A stretch of DNA of 32,172 bases from Bacteroidales bacterium UBA2287. GTDB lineage: Bacteria > Bacteroidota > Bacteroidia > Bacteroidales > Tenuifilaceae. The stretch lies in contig DDWL01000001.1 of assembly GCA_002345675.1 (NCBI GenBank), positions 1 through 32,172 of the forward strand, read 5' to 3'. Below the pieces are notes generated by a model, which ran no database searches, was not told where the DNA came from, and saw only the letters and a list, made by a program, of their open reading frames with translations. This document shows positions 23,898-32,111 of this stretch, piece after piece. Numbering within the stretch: position 1 is the stretch's first letter; each line of letters starts with the position of its first letter. The translations under genes were made by a program, and so were the position numbers.

Positions 23898-23905
23898 TAA
23901 AGGTA
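23898..23905 (-). promoter_or_regulatory. Possible -7 box of the SiaC-like gene
   Basis: TACCTTTA on the minus strand differs from TAnnTTTG at one position and lies 20 nt before the ATG. A TTTG occurs 24 nt further upstream (23930-23933), a spacing slightly long for the consensus. Confidence 0.35.
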
Positions 23906-24003
23906 CGAAACATTGATATAAAAATATGTCAAATTATACATTTTGCAACAATGATTTGATTAAATCGGTTTTTATGAGCTTAAACAATGAAATTGAATTG
24001 ATA

Positions 24004-24098
24004 AAACAGCAATGCTGTTTCTGTTCTTAATCGGCAATTAAAACGCAAAAAGCGAAGTGTTTATGTAAATTCGATAAGTTCGAAGCAATAACTTCGAA
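24004..24098. other. Two hairpins between the methyl-accepting gene and the SiaC-like gene
   Basis: AAACAGC and GCTGTTT pair perfectly around AAT (24004-24020), and TTCGAAG and CTTCGAA pair around CAATAA (24079-24098). They lie downstream of the methyl-accepting gene on the minus strand and may end its transcript, though neither is followed by a strong T-run. Confidence 0.35.
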
Positions 24099-24162
24099 AT
24101 CAATCGCTTTAGTTCGTATGCTATTAATTTTATGGTGTTTCTGTTTTCTTTAAAAAGTAGAA

Positions 24163-26049
24163 TTAGGAGGCCTTAAAGGCATTTAATGTAGTTTGAAGTT
24201 TAGTGGAAAGATCGAGAAGTTGGCGAGAGTAATTTGCCACCTCATCGGCAGTTTCATTATTGTCGTTTCCAAAAATAGTAAGCTTTTCGAGTGCTGTGTT
24301 TATGCGATTTGTTTCCTCTAAAAGTTTACTGTTTTCGTTGGATATGCTCGAAATTATATCGGCACTGGAGTTTATTTCGCCAACTAAATCGCTCATAACA
24401 CGTTTTACATTGCTAATGGTGCTAAGGCTTGCGTTTGATAAATCGACTATTTCGAGCGCTGCTACTTTGGATCGCTCGGCCAACTTGCGAACCTCGGCAG
24501 CAACAACTGCAAACCCTTTTCCATGTTCGCCTGCTCTTGCTGCTTCAACAGCAGCATTAAGGGCTAAAATGTTGGTTTGAAAGGCAATGTCGTTTACAAC
24601 TTGAATTCTTTCGGCTACTTTGCTCATTGCCTCAATTGCTTGCTGCGACACTGCGCTACCCTTGGTTATCGATTCTACCGATTTAGTAGAGATTTCCTTT
24701 GCCTTTCGTGTCGATTTTTCGGTTTGGTCAATTGAGGAGGAGAGGAGCTTAACCGACTCGGTTACATCGGTTGTTGCTTCAAGTAAACTTAGGGTTCCGC
24801 TGCTTAACATATTGGAGCTATTACTTAAACTGTTGCCTGTTTCGGTAATTTCGGTCGAAGCTTCCTTTACATCCAAAAAAATTTGCCCAATTTTATTCGA
24901 CATGCTGTTGAGCGATTGCGTTAATTCCCCAATTTCATCGCTTCCTTCATTGTCAATTTTAATGTCGAAGTTCCCTTCGCTTAAACTATTTGCATACCTA
25001 ACGCCCTTGCCAATGCGAGAAGTTAGCTGATTAGCAAAAAATGCAATTAGAACCGATATTACTACTATTCCGGTTATTCCTGCCATTATGAGCCATATTA
25101 AAAGGCTCTCGGTCGACTCCATCACATCGTCGAGAGTAACAATTACCCCTAAACACCAAGGTGTTTTTGAGTTCATTGTTTCAATAGGGTAAAAGAATGC
25201 GATTACATGCTTCCCAGTTTCGCTGTGAATTGCTTCAATGGTAAACGATTCGCCCCTTTTTATTTTTGCGTGTATGTTGTGGGTTTTTTCTTCATCGGGA
25301 TTAACCTCGGCCATGGTTTGCCCAATAATTGTTTTATCGGGGTGCGTAACGTATATGCCACTATTCGAAAGCAAAAATGAGTACCCATTGTTAAAGAGTG
25401 ATAAACTATCGATTCGCTGCTTAAGCTCATCGAGAAGAATATCGCACCCAACTGTACCAATAATTCGGTTTTGGTATACAATGGGGCTAACTAAGCTGGT
25501 CATTTGATCCTTTTGCCCATTATTTCGATACGAGAAAAAGTATGGCTCCAGTATCGAAGTTCTTCGGGTGTCGTTAATATTCCAAAGGCTATTCTCGCTT
25601 AGGCCTTCAAATGTTGCAGTATCCTGCATAAACAGTATCTTATCGCCTTCTCTAAAGTATTTTGTTCTTAGCCTAAGTTTATTTTTGGCTACTTTGTCGT
25701 ATGCTAAAAGATCCCAGTGAACCCAAAGCGAACTAAAATTGGGGTGTTCGGTAAAAACATCTTGTAGCATTTGCTTCTGCAGGTTTTCTCGTTCGCCCAT
25801 TGGAAGTTCAACTAAACGAGAGTAGCTTTCGGCTAGCGTTTTGGTAACTATTAGTTCGTTATTTATTTGGTTTTCAATCCCTTTTGCCGACTCCTTGATT
25901 ACTGTACTTACGTGTGTTCGCGAATCCTTAAGGCTTACATTCTTTACAGAGCTGATTATGAGATAGAATACTATTGAATAAACAATTGCTGAACTGCCAA
26001 TTAGCAAAACAAGCATTTTTGTTCGTAATTTAAGAGTAGAGAAAACCAT
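24163..26049 (-). CDS. Methyl-accepting chemotaxis-type protein (dCache-HAMP-MA)
   Basis: A 628-aa transmembrane sensor. TM1 (about 10-33) is followed by a periplasmic double-Cache domain (about 40-310, with ILEPYFFSYRNN and SPIVYQNRIIGTVGCDILLDEL), TM2 (about 315-338), a HAMP linker (about 340-392) and a cytoplasmic MA domain. The hairpin tip DIAFQTNILALNAAVEAARAGEHGKGFAVVAAEVRKLAERS (about 487-527) is intact and would contact CheA/CheW. There is no C-terminal CheR-binding pentapeptide. The ligand is unknown. A GGAGG Shine-Dalgarno lies 8 nt before the ATG at 26049. No che genes are in the window. The SiaC-like gene downstream raises the possibility of a shared signalling role. Confidence 0.93.
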   Translation of the reverse strand: MVFSTLKLRTKMLVLLIGSSAIVYSIVFYLIISSVKNVSLKDSRTHVSTVIKESAKGIENQINNELIVTKTLAESYSRLVELPMGERENLQKQMLQDVFTEHPNFSSLWVHWDLLAYDKVAKNKLRLRTKYFREGDKILFMQDTATFEGLSENSLWNINDTRRTSILEPYFFSYRNNGQKDQMTSLVSPIVYQNRIIGTVGCDILLDELKQRIDSLSLFNNGYSFLLSNSGIYVTHPDKTIIGQTMAEVNPDEEKTHNIHAKIKRGESFTIEAIHSETGKHVIAFFYPIETMNSKTPWCLGVIVTLDDVMESTESLLIWLIMAGITGIVVISVLIAFFANQLTSRIGKGVRYANSLSEGNFDIKIDNEGSDEIGELTQSLNSMSNKIGQIFLDVKEASTEITETGNSLSNSSNMLSSGTLSLLEATTDVTESVKLLSSSIDQTEKSTRKAKEISTKSVESITKGSAVSQQAIEAMSKVAERIQVVNDIAFQTNILALNAAVEAARAGEHGKGFAVVAAEVRKLAERSKVAALEIVDLSNASLSTISNVKRVMSDLVGEINSSADIISSISNENSKLLEETNRINTALEKLTIFGNDNNETADEVANYSRQLLDLSTKLQTTLNAFKAS

Positions 26050-26364
26050 AGTTTTAGCCTCCAGAGTTGAGTTTAAGTTTTAATGCGCTAATCTAAAACT
26101 TTTTTATTATTGTTTTTATCTCAATTTTTAATATTTCTCTCTTTAGCCCATAAGTAACTTATAACTAATTGTCCCTCGCATGTTAACGTTGATAAATATA
26201 TTTCAATATAAATTCTGCGTAAAACTGTTTTTTCAGTGTTAAATAATAAAACTGCTTTTTTTAAAAGGCTTTAGTTTGCAATTATATGGTAGAGTAAAAT
26301 ATTTGATTGCCTTAAACTAGAAATTAAGGGAAAAAAGGCTTATTTTCGGTAAAAAATTAAAAGA
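26050..26364. other. 315-bp divergent intergenic region
   Basis: A very AT-rich spacer between the divergent methyl-accepting gene and truA. It holds the GGAGG ribosome-binding site of the former (26058-26062, minus strand) and a small palindrome ATAAGTAACTTAT (26150-26162) that could be a regulator site. No exact TAnnTTTG box and no gene were found. Confidence 0.5.
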
Positions 26365-27120
26365 ATGCAACGCTACTTTATTGAACTAGCATACCTTGGC
26401 ACCAACTTTAGTGGTTGGCAAATTCAGAGCAACGCCAATACGGTGCAAGCCGAACTCGAAAGGGCACTTAGCACAATACTAAGGGAAGATATTACTACAA
26501 CAGGTGCAGGCCGAACCGACACTGGCGTTCATGCCAGCTTTTTTATTGCTCACTTCGACTCGGGCATTAAGAATTTGCAGTGGGACCAATCGATTCTTAT
26601 GAGTTTAAACGATGTACTTCCCCGCGACATTGCCGTTAAGGAAATATTTGCCGTTATTCCCGAAGCCCATGCTCGCTTTAGCGCAACATCGCGCACGTAC
26701 CAGTACCATATAGGCCGTACCAAAAATCCATTTCATAACGAAACCTGCTGGTACTTTAGGTCGCACCTCGACGTTGACAAAATGAAGCTTGCCACCGATA
26801 TGCTTCTTAACTATTCCGACTTTAGCAGCTTTAGTAAAACGGGCTCCGATGTTAAAACCCATATTTGCAAAATTTCGTCGGTTCTGTGGGAAGAAAAGGA
26901 GAATCAGTTTGTTTTTACCATTCGTGCCGACAGGTTTTTACGAAATATGGTGCGAGCCATAGTTGGTACTTTGGTTGAGATTGGCCGTGGCCGAATTACC
27001 CCCAACGAGTTTGCCGACATAATTGAAGCAAAAAATCGCTCAGCAGCTGGCCCTTCGGCACCACCCCAAGGTTTATTTTTAACCAATATTGAGTACCCTG
27101 TGGAGCTGTTTATTGAGTAG
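26365..27120 (+). CDS. truA: tRNA pseudouridine(38-40) synthase
   Basis: A 251-aa enzyme that converts uridines 38-40 of tRNA anticodon arms to pseudouridine. The catalytic motif AGRTDTGVHA carries the nucleophile Asp52. Other family stretches are the N-terminal RYFIELAYLGTNFSGWQIQ, a central SATSRTYQYHI, and FLRNMVRAIVGTLVEIGRG followed by AAGPSAPPQGLFLTNIEYP at the end. The length is normal. It is divergent from the methyl-accepting gene. The start ATG at 26365 fits the family N terminus; there is no clear Shine-Dalgarno, which is common in Bacteroidota. Confidence 0.97.
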   Translation: MQRYFIELAYLGTNFSGWQIQSNANTVQAELERALSTILREDITTTGAGRTDTGVHASFFIAHFDSGIKNLQWDQSILMSLNDVLPRDIAVKEIFAVIPEAHARFSATSRTYQYHIGRTKNPFHNETCWYFRSHLDVDKMKLATDMLLNYSDFSSFSKTGSDVKTHICKISSVLWEEKENQFVFTIRADRFLRNMVRAIVGTLVEIGRGRITPNEFADIIEAKNRSAAGPSAPPQGLFLTNIEYPVELFIE

Positions 27121-27146
27121 CGTTTATTTGGTAGTATGGAGTTTGT

Positions 27147-27683
27147 ATGTTATTGGTAGGGAAGCCCAAACAGTTTACTAAGGTTGATTACATGATTTGC
27201 TTAAAGAGACAGAAATACAGGATTGATAGTTATTACATAGATGTAATCAAAGAAAGAATGGTTACAGAAACTTGTAAGACAAATTTAAATTCGCAATTAA
27301 TCTTTAGGCAAAGTTATACTGGTTATACATTTAAGGCTTTTGTTGGTAATTGGTCAGAAAGCGGTTTTTGGATTTCAAAGTATAGATTACAACTTATACA
27401 ATTAAGACCAGACATTATCGCAAAGTTTCGATTTAAAGATTTGTCGGAGAATAGCATTGTATCTATTAGATACTCAATTGGATTTTCAAGTGTTTTTATT
27501 GGACTAATCTGGATATTTTTGTTTTCAGCACCTTTCGTAGCATTTGGATTGATTGTTTATTTGATTGGATTAGCTTTAATGATAGTATTTTACAGTGTGC
27601 TATCGGTTATTGAACTTAATAGTATTAAGGAAAAAATAGTTGAAAAACTTTTTCATAACATACCTATAGTAGCCGTTGATTAA
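27147..27683 (+). CDS. Unrecognised membrane protein
   Basis: A 178-aa protein with no family I recognise. The first 105 residues look soluble and mixed alpha/beta. A long hydrophobic region (about 108-160) probably makes two membrane segments, followed by a short charged tail. GGAG lies 5 nt before the ATG at 27147, supporting that start; an ATG at 27192 is an alternative. Codon and amino-acid use looks different from the flanking core genes (fewer of the TCG and CGA codons common in the region), which suggests an accessory gene. It lies between truA and a MITE-like repeat. Function unknown. Confidence 0.65.
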   Translation: MLLVGKPKQFTKVDYMICLKRQKYRIDSYYIDVIKERMVTETCKTNLNSQLIFRQSYTGYTFKAFVGNWSESGFWISKYRLQLIQLRPDIIAKFRFKDLSENSIVSIRYSIGFSSVFIGLIWIFLFSAPFVAFGLIVYLIGLALMIVFYSVLSVIELNSIKEKIVEKLFHNIPIVAVD

Positions 27684-27700
27684 TAGCTTATGCGCAAATC

Positions 27701-27906
27701 AAAAAAGGAGCTGTCTCAAAAGTCAAATTAATTTAACCGCAAACCTGCCCGTCTGCTTCATTCAGGCGGGGGGCGCTAAGTTTTACGCAAAGCGCACAAA
27801 GCGCTGTATACCCTAATATTAACTTTGCGTTATTTTGCTCTTTCTTTGTGTCCCGATAGTTATCGGGATTTGCGGTTAAAAGGCCTTTGATACATCCTCT
27901 TTTTTA
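27701..27906. mobile_element. MITE-like repeat with imperfect terminal inverted repeats
   Basis: The left end (27701-27722) reads AAAAAAGGAGCTGTCTCAAA and onward. The right end, reverse complemented (27885-27906), reads AAAAAAGAGGATGTATCAAA and onward, so the ends are imperfect inverted repeats. A perfect 12-bp inner pair, TTTAACCGCAAA (27732-27743) and TTTGCGGTTAAA (27869-27880), strengthens this. Inside are a GC-rich hairpin (27744-27772), an ACGCAAAG-type repeat and the CCCGATA palindrome (27851-27868). There is no ORF, so a non-autonomous element or remnant is likely. Target duplications were not identified. Confidence 0.5.
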
Positions 27907-27926
27907 TTGAGTATATTTTTAAAACG

Positions 27927-28571
27927 CTACGATTCAATTTTAGGCTTCTTTTTAACCCTAAACTTGCTTTCTTCTCCGCTAAGTAGTCGCTCAATGTTTT
28001 TTTGGTGGGTAAATAGTATGAGAATGGAAATTATCATACTAAATATAATAAGCGATGGGTTAACGTTTTCGAAAACAAATATCAAAATTAATGGGTATAT
28101 AAAACCTGCAATCATTGAACTTAGCGAAACGTAACCCGAAAGAATAAGGGTAATTGTAAAAACTCCCAGTGCTATAGCTGCTCCAAGCGGGTGAAGTGCA
28201 AGTACAACTCCGGTAAGCGTTGCTACACCTTTTCCGCCTTTAAACTGTGCAAATACAGGAAAAATATGGCCAAGTAGCGAGGCTAAGCCAAGTAAGAGTT
28301 GAAAGTTTATAAATGCACCTGTTTCGGGAATGTAAAAGTCGGTTAGGTAAAGCAACCGAACCGCTGCATAACCCTTAAATACATCGAAAAGGAAAACTGG
28401 AATTCCCGCTTTAAGGCCTAAAACCCTAATGGTATTGGTTGCACCTGCGTTACCGCTTCCGTGTTTGCGAACATCGATTCCGTAAAAAAATCGTCCAACC
28501 CAAACCGAAGTGGGGATGCTGCCCAAAAGATATGCTATGCCTATTACAAGAATTTTAACCGCTATTTCCAT
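27927..28571 (-). CDS. plsY: Glycerol-3-phosphate acyltransferase
   Basis: A 214-aa integral membrane enzyme that transfers an acyl group from acyl-phosphate to glycerol-3-phosphate, giving lysophosphatidic acid for phospholipid synthesis. The three PlsY signatures are visible: YLLGSIPTSVWVGRFFYGIDVRKHGSGNAGATNTIRVLG, KGGKGVATLTGVVLALHPLG, and a C-terminal stretch ending LILFTHQKNIERLLSGEESKF. About five to six hydrophobic segments fit the family. The tail carries RVKKKPK. It is convergent with the gene left of the MITE-like repeat and divergent from the outer membrane protein gene. Confidence 0.96.
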   Translation of the reverse strand: MEIAVKILVIGIAYLLGSIPTSVWVGRFFYGIDVRKHGSGNAGATNTIRVLGLKAGIPVFLFDVFKGYAAVRLLYLTDFYIPETGAFINFQLLLGLASLLGHIFPVFAQFKGGKGVATLTGVVLALHPLGAAIALGVFTITLILSGYVSLSSMIAGFIYPLILIFVFENVNPSLIIFSMIISILILFTHQKNIERLLSGEESKFRVKKKPKIES

Positions 28572-28585
28572 CGATTATTTTTTTG

Positions 28586-28615
28586 CAAAGAAACTCATTA
28601 TTTCATAATCCCAAA
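28586..28615 (-). promoter_or_regulatory. Possible plsY promoter
   Basis: On the minus strand TTTG (28612-28615) and TTTCTTTG (28586-28593) are 18 nt apart. The -7 box differs from TAnnTTTG at one position. It gives a short leader before the ATG at 28571. Confidence 0.35.
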
Positions 28616-28692
28616 AGTTTTTTGTTTCGGGAGTGCAAGCTCAATTGGCAATAAATTCATTATCTTGCACTTTAACGTATTAAAATATAGCG

Positions 28693-29439
28693 ATGAGATT
28701 TATTAACCAGTGCTTACTCTCGTATTTATTTCTTTTCATTATTTCATCAGGTTTTGTTTCTGCACAGTATAGCTACGATTTTGAAGTTGGCGTAGTAAAA
28801 ACTGGTTACAATAAAGTGCGCATACCTGGTAATACTGGCACATTTGTATCTCTTTCCCATGAATTAAAGCAAAGCACAACCAACTACTTAAGAATTTTTT
28901 CAACTTACAATTTAAACAGTAGGAGTTCAATTTCGATTCTTATTGCCCCTTTAAAATTGAATTATACGGGAGAGTTAAGCCGCGATGTATTTTTTTATAA
29001 CCAAAATTTTGCGCAGGGTGCAAGTGTAACTTCAACTTACAAGTTCAATTCGTATCGCGTTTCCTATTCCTACTTAATTTTTAAAAAGCAAAAGTTTAGC
29101 TTTAGTGCTGGTTTAACTCTAAAAGTTCGCGATGCGTTTATTCGACTCGAATCGGGAAGTGTAAGTTCTACAAAATACGATTTAGGGGTTGTCCCTTTAA
29201 TCAATTTCAATTTTACCTATTCGCCATTTAATCGTGTTGGTTTTATTTTTTATGGCGATGCGCTTGCTGCACCACAAGGAAGAGCCGAAGATTTTTTTGT
29301 TGGGTTAACTTATTCGGTATACGATAAATTAGGCATTAAAGCTGGCTACCGAATGCTCGAGGGAGGTGCCGATAATAAGACTGTTTACACCTTTTCGCTA
29401 TTTCATTATTACGCAATTGGTATCCTATTTAACCTTTAA
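28693..29439 (+). CDS. Predicted outer membrane beta-barrel protein (about 25 kDa mature)
   Basis: A 248-aa protein with a signal peptide (about 1-24, ending FVSAQ) followed by alternating polar and aromatic strands throughout, such as NYLRIFSTYNLNSRSSISILIAPLKLNYTG and YDKLGIKAGYRMLEGGA. It ends in IGILFNL. This fits a secreted outer membrane barrel with about 10-12 strands. I do not recognise a precise family, and function is unknown. It starts 121 bp from the divergent plsY and lies upstream of the S46 peptidase gene with a 122-bp gap to the latter's chosen start. Confidence 0.7.
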   Translation: MRFINQCLLSYLFLFIISSGFVSAQYSYDFEVGVVKTGYNKVRIPGNTGTFVSLSHELKQSTTNYLRIFSTYNLNSRSSISILIAPLKLNYTGELSRDVFFYNQNFAQGASVTSTYKFNSYRVSYSYLIFKKQKFSFSAGLTLKVRDAFIRLESGSVSSTKYDLGVVPLINFNFTYSPFNRVGFIFYGDALAAPQGRAEDFFVGLTYSVYDKLGIKAGYRMLEGGADNKTVYTFSLFHYYAIGILFNL

Positions 29440-29468
29440 CTTGCACCTTTTACTGTAACTAAACTTTT

Positions 29469-29500
29469 ATTGAATTTTAAATACTGGTGTTTTAATTTTG
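29469..29500 (+). promoter_or_regulatory. Promoter of the S46 peptidase gene
   Basis: ATTG (29469-29472), a 20-nt gap and TAATTTTG (29493-29500) match the Bacteroidota -33/-7 layout. The start of transcription would be near 29507. This makes an in-frame GTG at 29511 implausible as the translation start and supports the ATG at 29562. Confidence 0.5.
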
Positions 29501-29561
29501 TTTAGCTTTAGTGAACATTTCGACATTTGACTACTTGCTTTTGTTTAGAAAACTCGATTTT

Positions 29562-31760
29562 ATGAAAAATTTACTTTTAACAAAAATCAGGATAAAAAGA
29601 TTTGCATTTCTTTTTTTTGCTCTCTTTTTGTCAACTACTTCCGTTGTAGCCGACGAGGGTATGTGGCTTATTTCGCTCATTTCGAATAATATAAACAAAA
29701 TGAACGAGTTGGGCTTTAAGCTTACCGCCGAAGACATTTATAGCATTAACCATTCGAGTATAAAGGATGCCGCAGTTCAGCTCGACGATGGCAGTTGCTC
29801 TGCCGAAATTATATCACCTAAAGGCCTTGTACTTACAAATCATCACTGTGCTGTTAGCGATGTTCAAAACCTGAGCAGTATCGAAAATAATTACCTCCGC
29901 GATGGCTTTTGGGCAAAAATGCAAACCGACGAGTTGCCCGTTCCTGGCAAAACAGCGCTAATTCTTTTAAAAGCCGAAGATGTAACCGAGCGCATTTTTG
30001 CTCAGGTTGGGGCATACCAAAATTCTGCCGATTTCTTTAACAGAATTGAAATTACAACTAAGCAGCTAAAGCTCGAAACCGAGATGGCCAATAAAAATAT
30101 TTATGCTCGGGTAGTTCCAATGTTTAATTACAACAGCTTTTACCTTTTTGTTTATAACAGGTACACCGACGTTAGGCTTGTTGGCGTTCCTCCTGCAACC
30201 ATTGGTAACTTTGGTGGCGATCTCGATAACTGGCACTGGCCAAGGCATACTGGCGACTTTACGCTTTACCGTATTTACACAAATGCCGAGGGCAGTCCAG
30301 CCGATTATAATTCTAAAAACATTCCTCTAAAGCCAAAGCATCACTATCCAGTTTCGCTAAAGGGTATTGCCGAGGGCGATTTTGCAATGGTTGTTGGCTA
30401 CCCCGGGCAAACTTTTAGGTATAGCTCGTCGGAACAAGCTCAACAGAGTCGCGATTTAGTTGCTCCTTGGGTCGACAAGTATTGGGGCGAGTACATTCAA
30501 ACTATAAAAGAAGGAATGAAATCGGATCCTTTGGCTAAAATTCAGTATACCAATTCCCACGATGGCCTTGTAAATATTTGGCAAAAAGAGGTTTGGCAAG
30601 CACAGTCGATGAAAACATTTAATGTTGTTGAATACTTAAAGGGTCGCGAAGATAGCCTTGTTGCTTGGGCTATGGCCGATAGTGTTAATAGGGCAACTTA
30701 CATTAACGGATTACCAACAATAAGGCAATACTATAAAAAAGCGCAAGAAAATAATTGGGACCAATTACTTCGAACTATTACTTCGTTAACCAATTGGCCA
30801 ATTGAGGTAAATAGGTACTTCTACGAAGTTTTCGATCTTTTTACGCTTATTTCGACCGAAAATCCATCGAAACGAAAAATTAAACGCGAAGCGAAACGTT
30901 TAGCAAAGAATGTTGATGAAATTTATAAAAACTACCATGCCGATATCGACATGAGACTTTATGCAACAGCCCTTAAAAGCCTTATACGCTACATTCCAAA
31001 AGATATAAACGACCCCATTTTACAAAGCATTTTAAAGATCGAAAACCAAGAGCAAGTAATTCCGCTTTTAACAAAACATTTTTACGAAAAGTCCTTTTTT
31101 ACTTCACCCCAAGCCCTTAAGCAATTTTTAAAAAAACCTACACTCGAGAGCCTATCGAACGACCCACTGTTTATGCTTAACATTAGCTACGAACTAATTC
31201 ATAAACAGTTTCTCGATTCGCTGTCACAAATTGGCCCCGATTATAAGTACGCAATGCACACATTTACAAAGGGATTGCTGCAAATGAATAGCGAAAAATT
31301 AAACTACCCCGATGCCAATTCAACACTTCGCGTTTCGTACGGTACTGTTATGGGTTATAAACCTTCCGATGCCGTTTCGTATCGCCCATTTACTTACATC
31401 GATGGAATTATCGAAAAGAATTCGACCCATGAAGAGGTGTACGCTATTCCCGAAAAAATTAGGGTGCTTTGGAACGACAGGAACTACGGCGAGTACGCCG
31501 ATTCCACAGGGAGTATTCCCGTAAGTTTTATTACCAATAACGATATAACCAACGGAAACTCGGGAAGCCCTGTTTTAAACGCAAATGGCCACTTGGTGGG
31601 GGTTGCGTTCGACGGAAACTACGAGGCTATGGCCTGCGACTTTGCTTACGATCCTTCAATGCAACGAACCATTATTTGCGATATTCGCTACGTTTTATTC
31701 GTTATCGATAAGTGCGCCGAAGCAAAACACCTTATTAACGAAATGACAATTGTAAGGTAA
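29562..31760 (+). CDS. S46-family dipeptidyl-peptidase (DPP7-like)
   Basis: A 732-aa secreted serine exopeptidase that removes dipeptides from peptide N termini, expected in the periplasm. From the ATG at 29562 a typical signal peptide follows (MKNLLLTKIRIKRFAFLFFALFL, ending near VVADEG), and mature DEGMWLISL matches the usual DEGMW start of S46 enzymes. The triad is visible: TNHHC with His95, WPRHTGDF with Asp232, and GNSGSPV with Ser667. Eighteen residues after the Ser lies Gly685 (AFDGNYEAM). Gly here is associated with DPP7-type, hydrophobic-P1 specificity, whereas DPP11 has Arg. A GTG at 29511 in frame is rejected because the promoter would leave it almost no leader. Likely role: peptide use for carbon and nitrogen. 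Confidence 0.93.
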   Translation: MKNLLLTKIRIKRFAFLFFALFLSTTSVVADEGMWLISLISNNINKMNELGFKLTAEDIYSINHSSIKDAAVQLDDGSCSAEIISPKGLVLTNHHCAVSDVQNLSSIENNYLRDGFWAKMQTDELPVPGKTALILLKAEDVTERIFAQVGAYQNSADFFNRIEITTKQLKLETEMANKNIYARVVPMFNYNSFYLFVYNRYTDVRLVGVPPATIGNFGGDLDNWHWPRHTGDFTLYRIYTNAEGSPADYNSKNIPLKPKHHYPVSLKGIAEGDFAMVVGYPGQTFRYSSSEQAQQSRDLVAPWVDKYWGEYIQTIKEGMKSDPLAKIQYTNSHDGLVNIWQKEVWQAQSMKTFNVVEYLKGREDSLVAWAMADSVNRATYINGLPTIRQYYKKAQENNWDQLLRTITSLTNWPIEVNRYFYEVFDLFTLISTENPSKRKIKREAKRLAKNVDEIYKNYHADIDMRLYATALKSLIRYIPKDINDPILQSILKIENQEQVIPLLTKHFYEKSFFTSPQALKQFLKKPTLESLSNDPLFMLNISYELIHKQFLDSLSQIGPDYKYAMHTFTKGLLQMNSEKLNYPDANSTLRVSYGTVMGYKPSDAVSYRPFTYIDGIIEKNSTHEEVYAIPEKIRVLWNDRNYGEYADSTGSIPVSFITNNDITNGNSGSPVLNANGHLVGVAFDGNYEAMACDFAYDPSMQRTIICDIRYVLFVIDKCAEAKHLINEMTIVR

Positions 31761-31770
31761 GCGTTTATAG

Positions 31771-31947
31771 CTCGTTACTCAAAGTATTAACCCTATTTAT
31801 TTCAAACTGCTTATTGTACCGTATAAGGTTAATCGATCGGTTTTCGAAGAAGATTTTGAAATTTATGGAGAGTTAGAAAATGGTTGGGAATAATTTAGAA
31901 AGGACGTTGATTACGAGGCATTTATTGTTAAATTAAAAGACAATTAG
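31771..31947 (+). pseudogene. Possible broken reading frame with in-frame TAA
   Basis: One frame reads NPIYFKLLIVPYKVNRSVF and EEDFEIYGELENGWE, meets TAA at 31891-31893, then continues in the same frame as FRKDVDYEAFIVKLKDN to a TAG at 31945-31947. The composition looks coding, and a single base change (GAA to TAA) would explain the break. No start codon or family is evident. It ends 2 bp before the 53-aa ORF. It may be a decayed first gene of a two-gene unit. Confidence 0.3.
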
Positions 31948-31949
31948 CA

Positions 31950-32111
31950 ATGGGACTGAAAGATATTAACACAAAAAAGAAACCAGTTGTACTGGTTGAC
32001 AAATCATTAGACTTTTTTAACGATAAAGTCCTTTTTCCTAAAAAGTTAGAAAAGGCTAATGAAATGTTAAGAAAAGTAGGGCTTCCAATGCTTGGTAAAA
32101 AAGCACTATAG
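31950..32111 (+). CDS. Small 53-aa ORF of unknown function
   Basis: ATG at 31950 opens MGLKDINTKKKPVVLVDKSL and continues for 53 residues with a coding-like Lys/Leu composition, ending GLPMLGKKAL. It lies 2 bp after the end of the broken frame upstream, as in a coupled gene pair. No family is recognised and no membrane segment is present; a small antitoxin-like or accessory protein is possible but unproven. The remaining sequence to the window end (32092-32172) keeps an overlapping open frame beginning at a TTG (KKHYSKQVVYYTYVTSDLKL...), which could be the start of a third gene cut by the window edge. Confidence 0.4.
   Translation: MGLKDINTKKKPVVLVDKSLDFFNDKVLFPKKLEKANEMLRKVGLPMLGKKAL

Noticed and set aside
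24260..25507. Plus-strand ORFs within the methyl-accepting gene
   Set aside because: They are antisense frames of a conserved sensor gene with no independent support.
29511..29561. GTG start giving a 749-aa S46 peptidase
   Set aside because: It would begin about 4 nt after the predicted transcription start and would bury the signal peptide; the ATG at 29562 is better.
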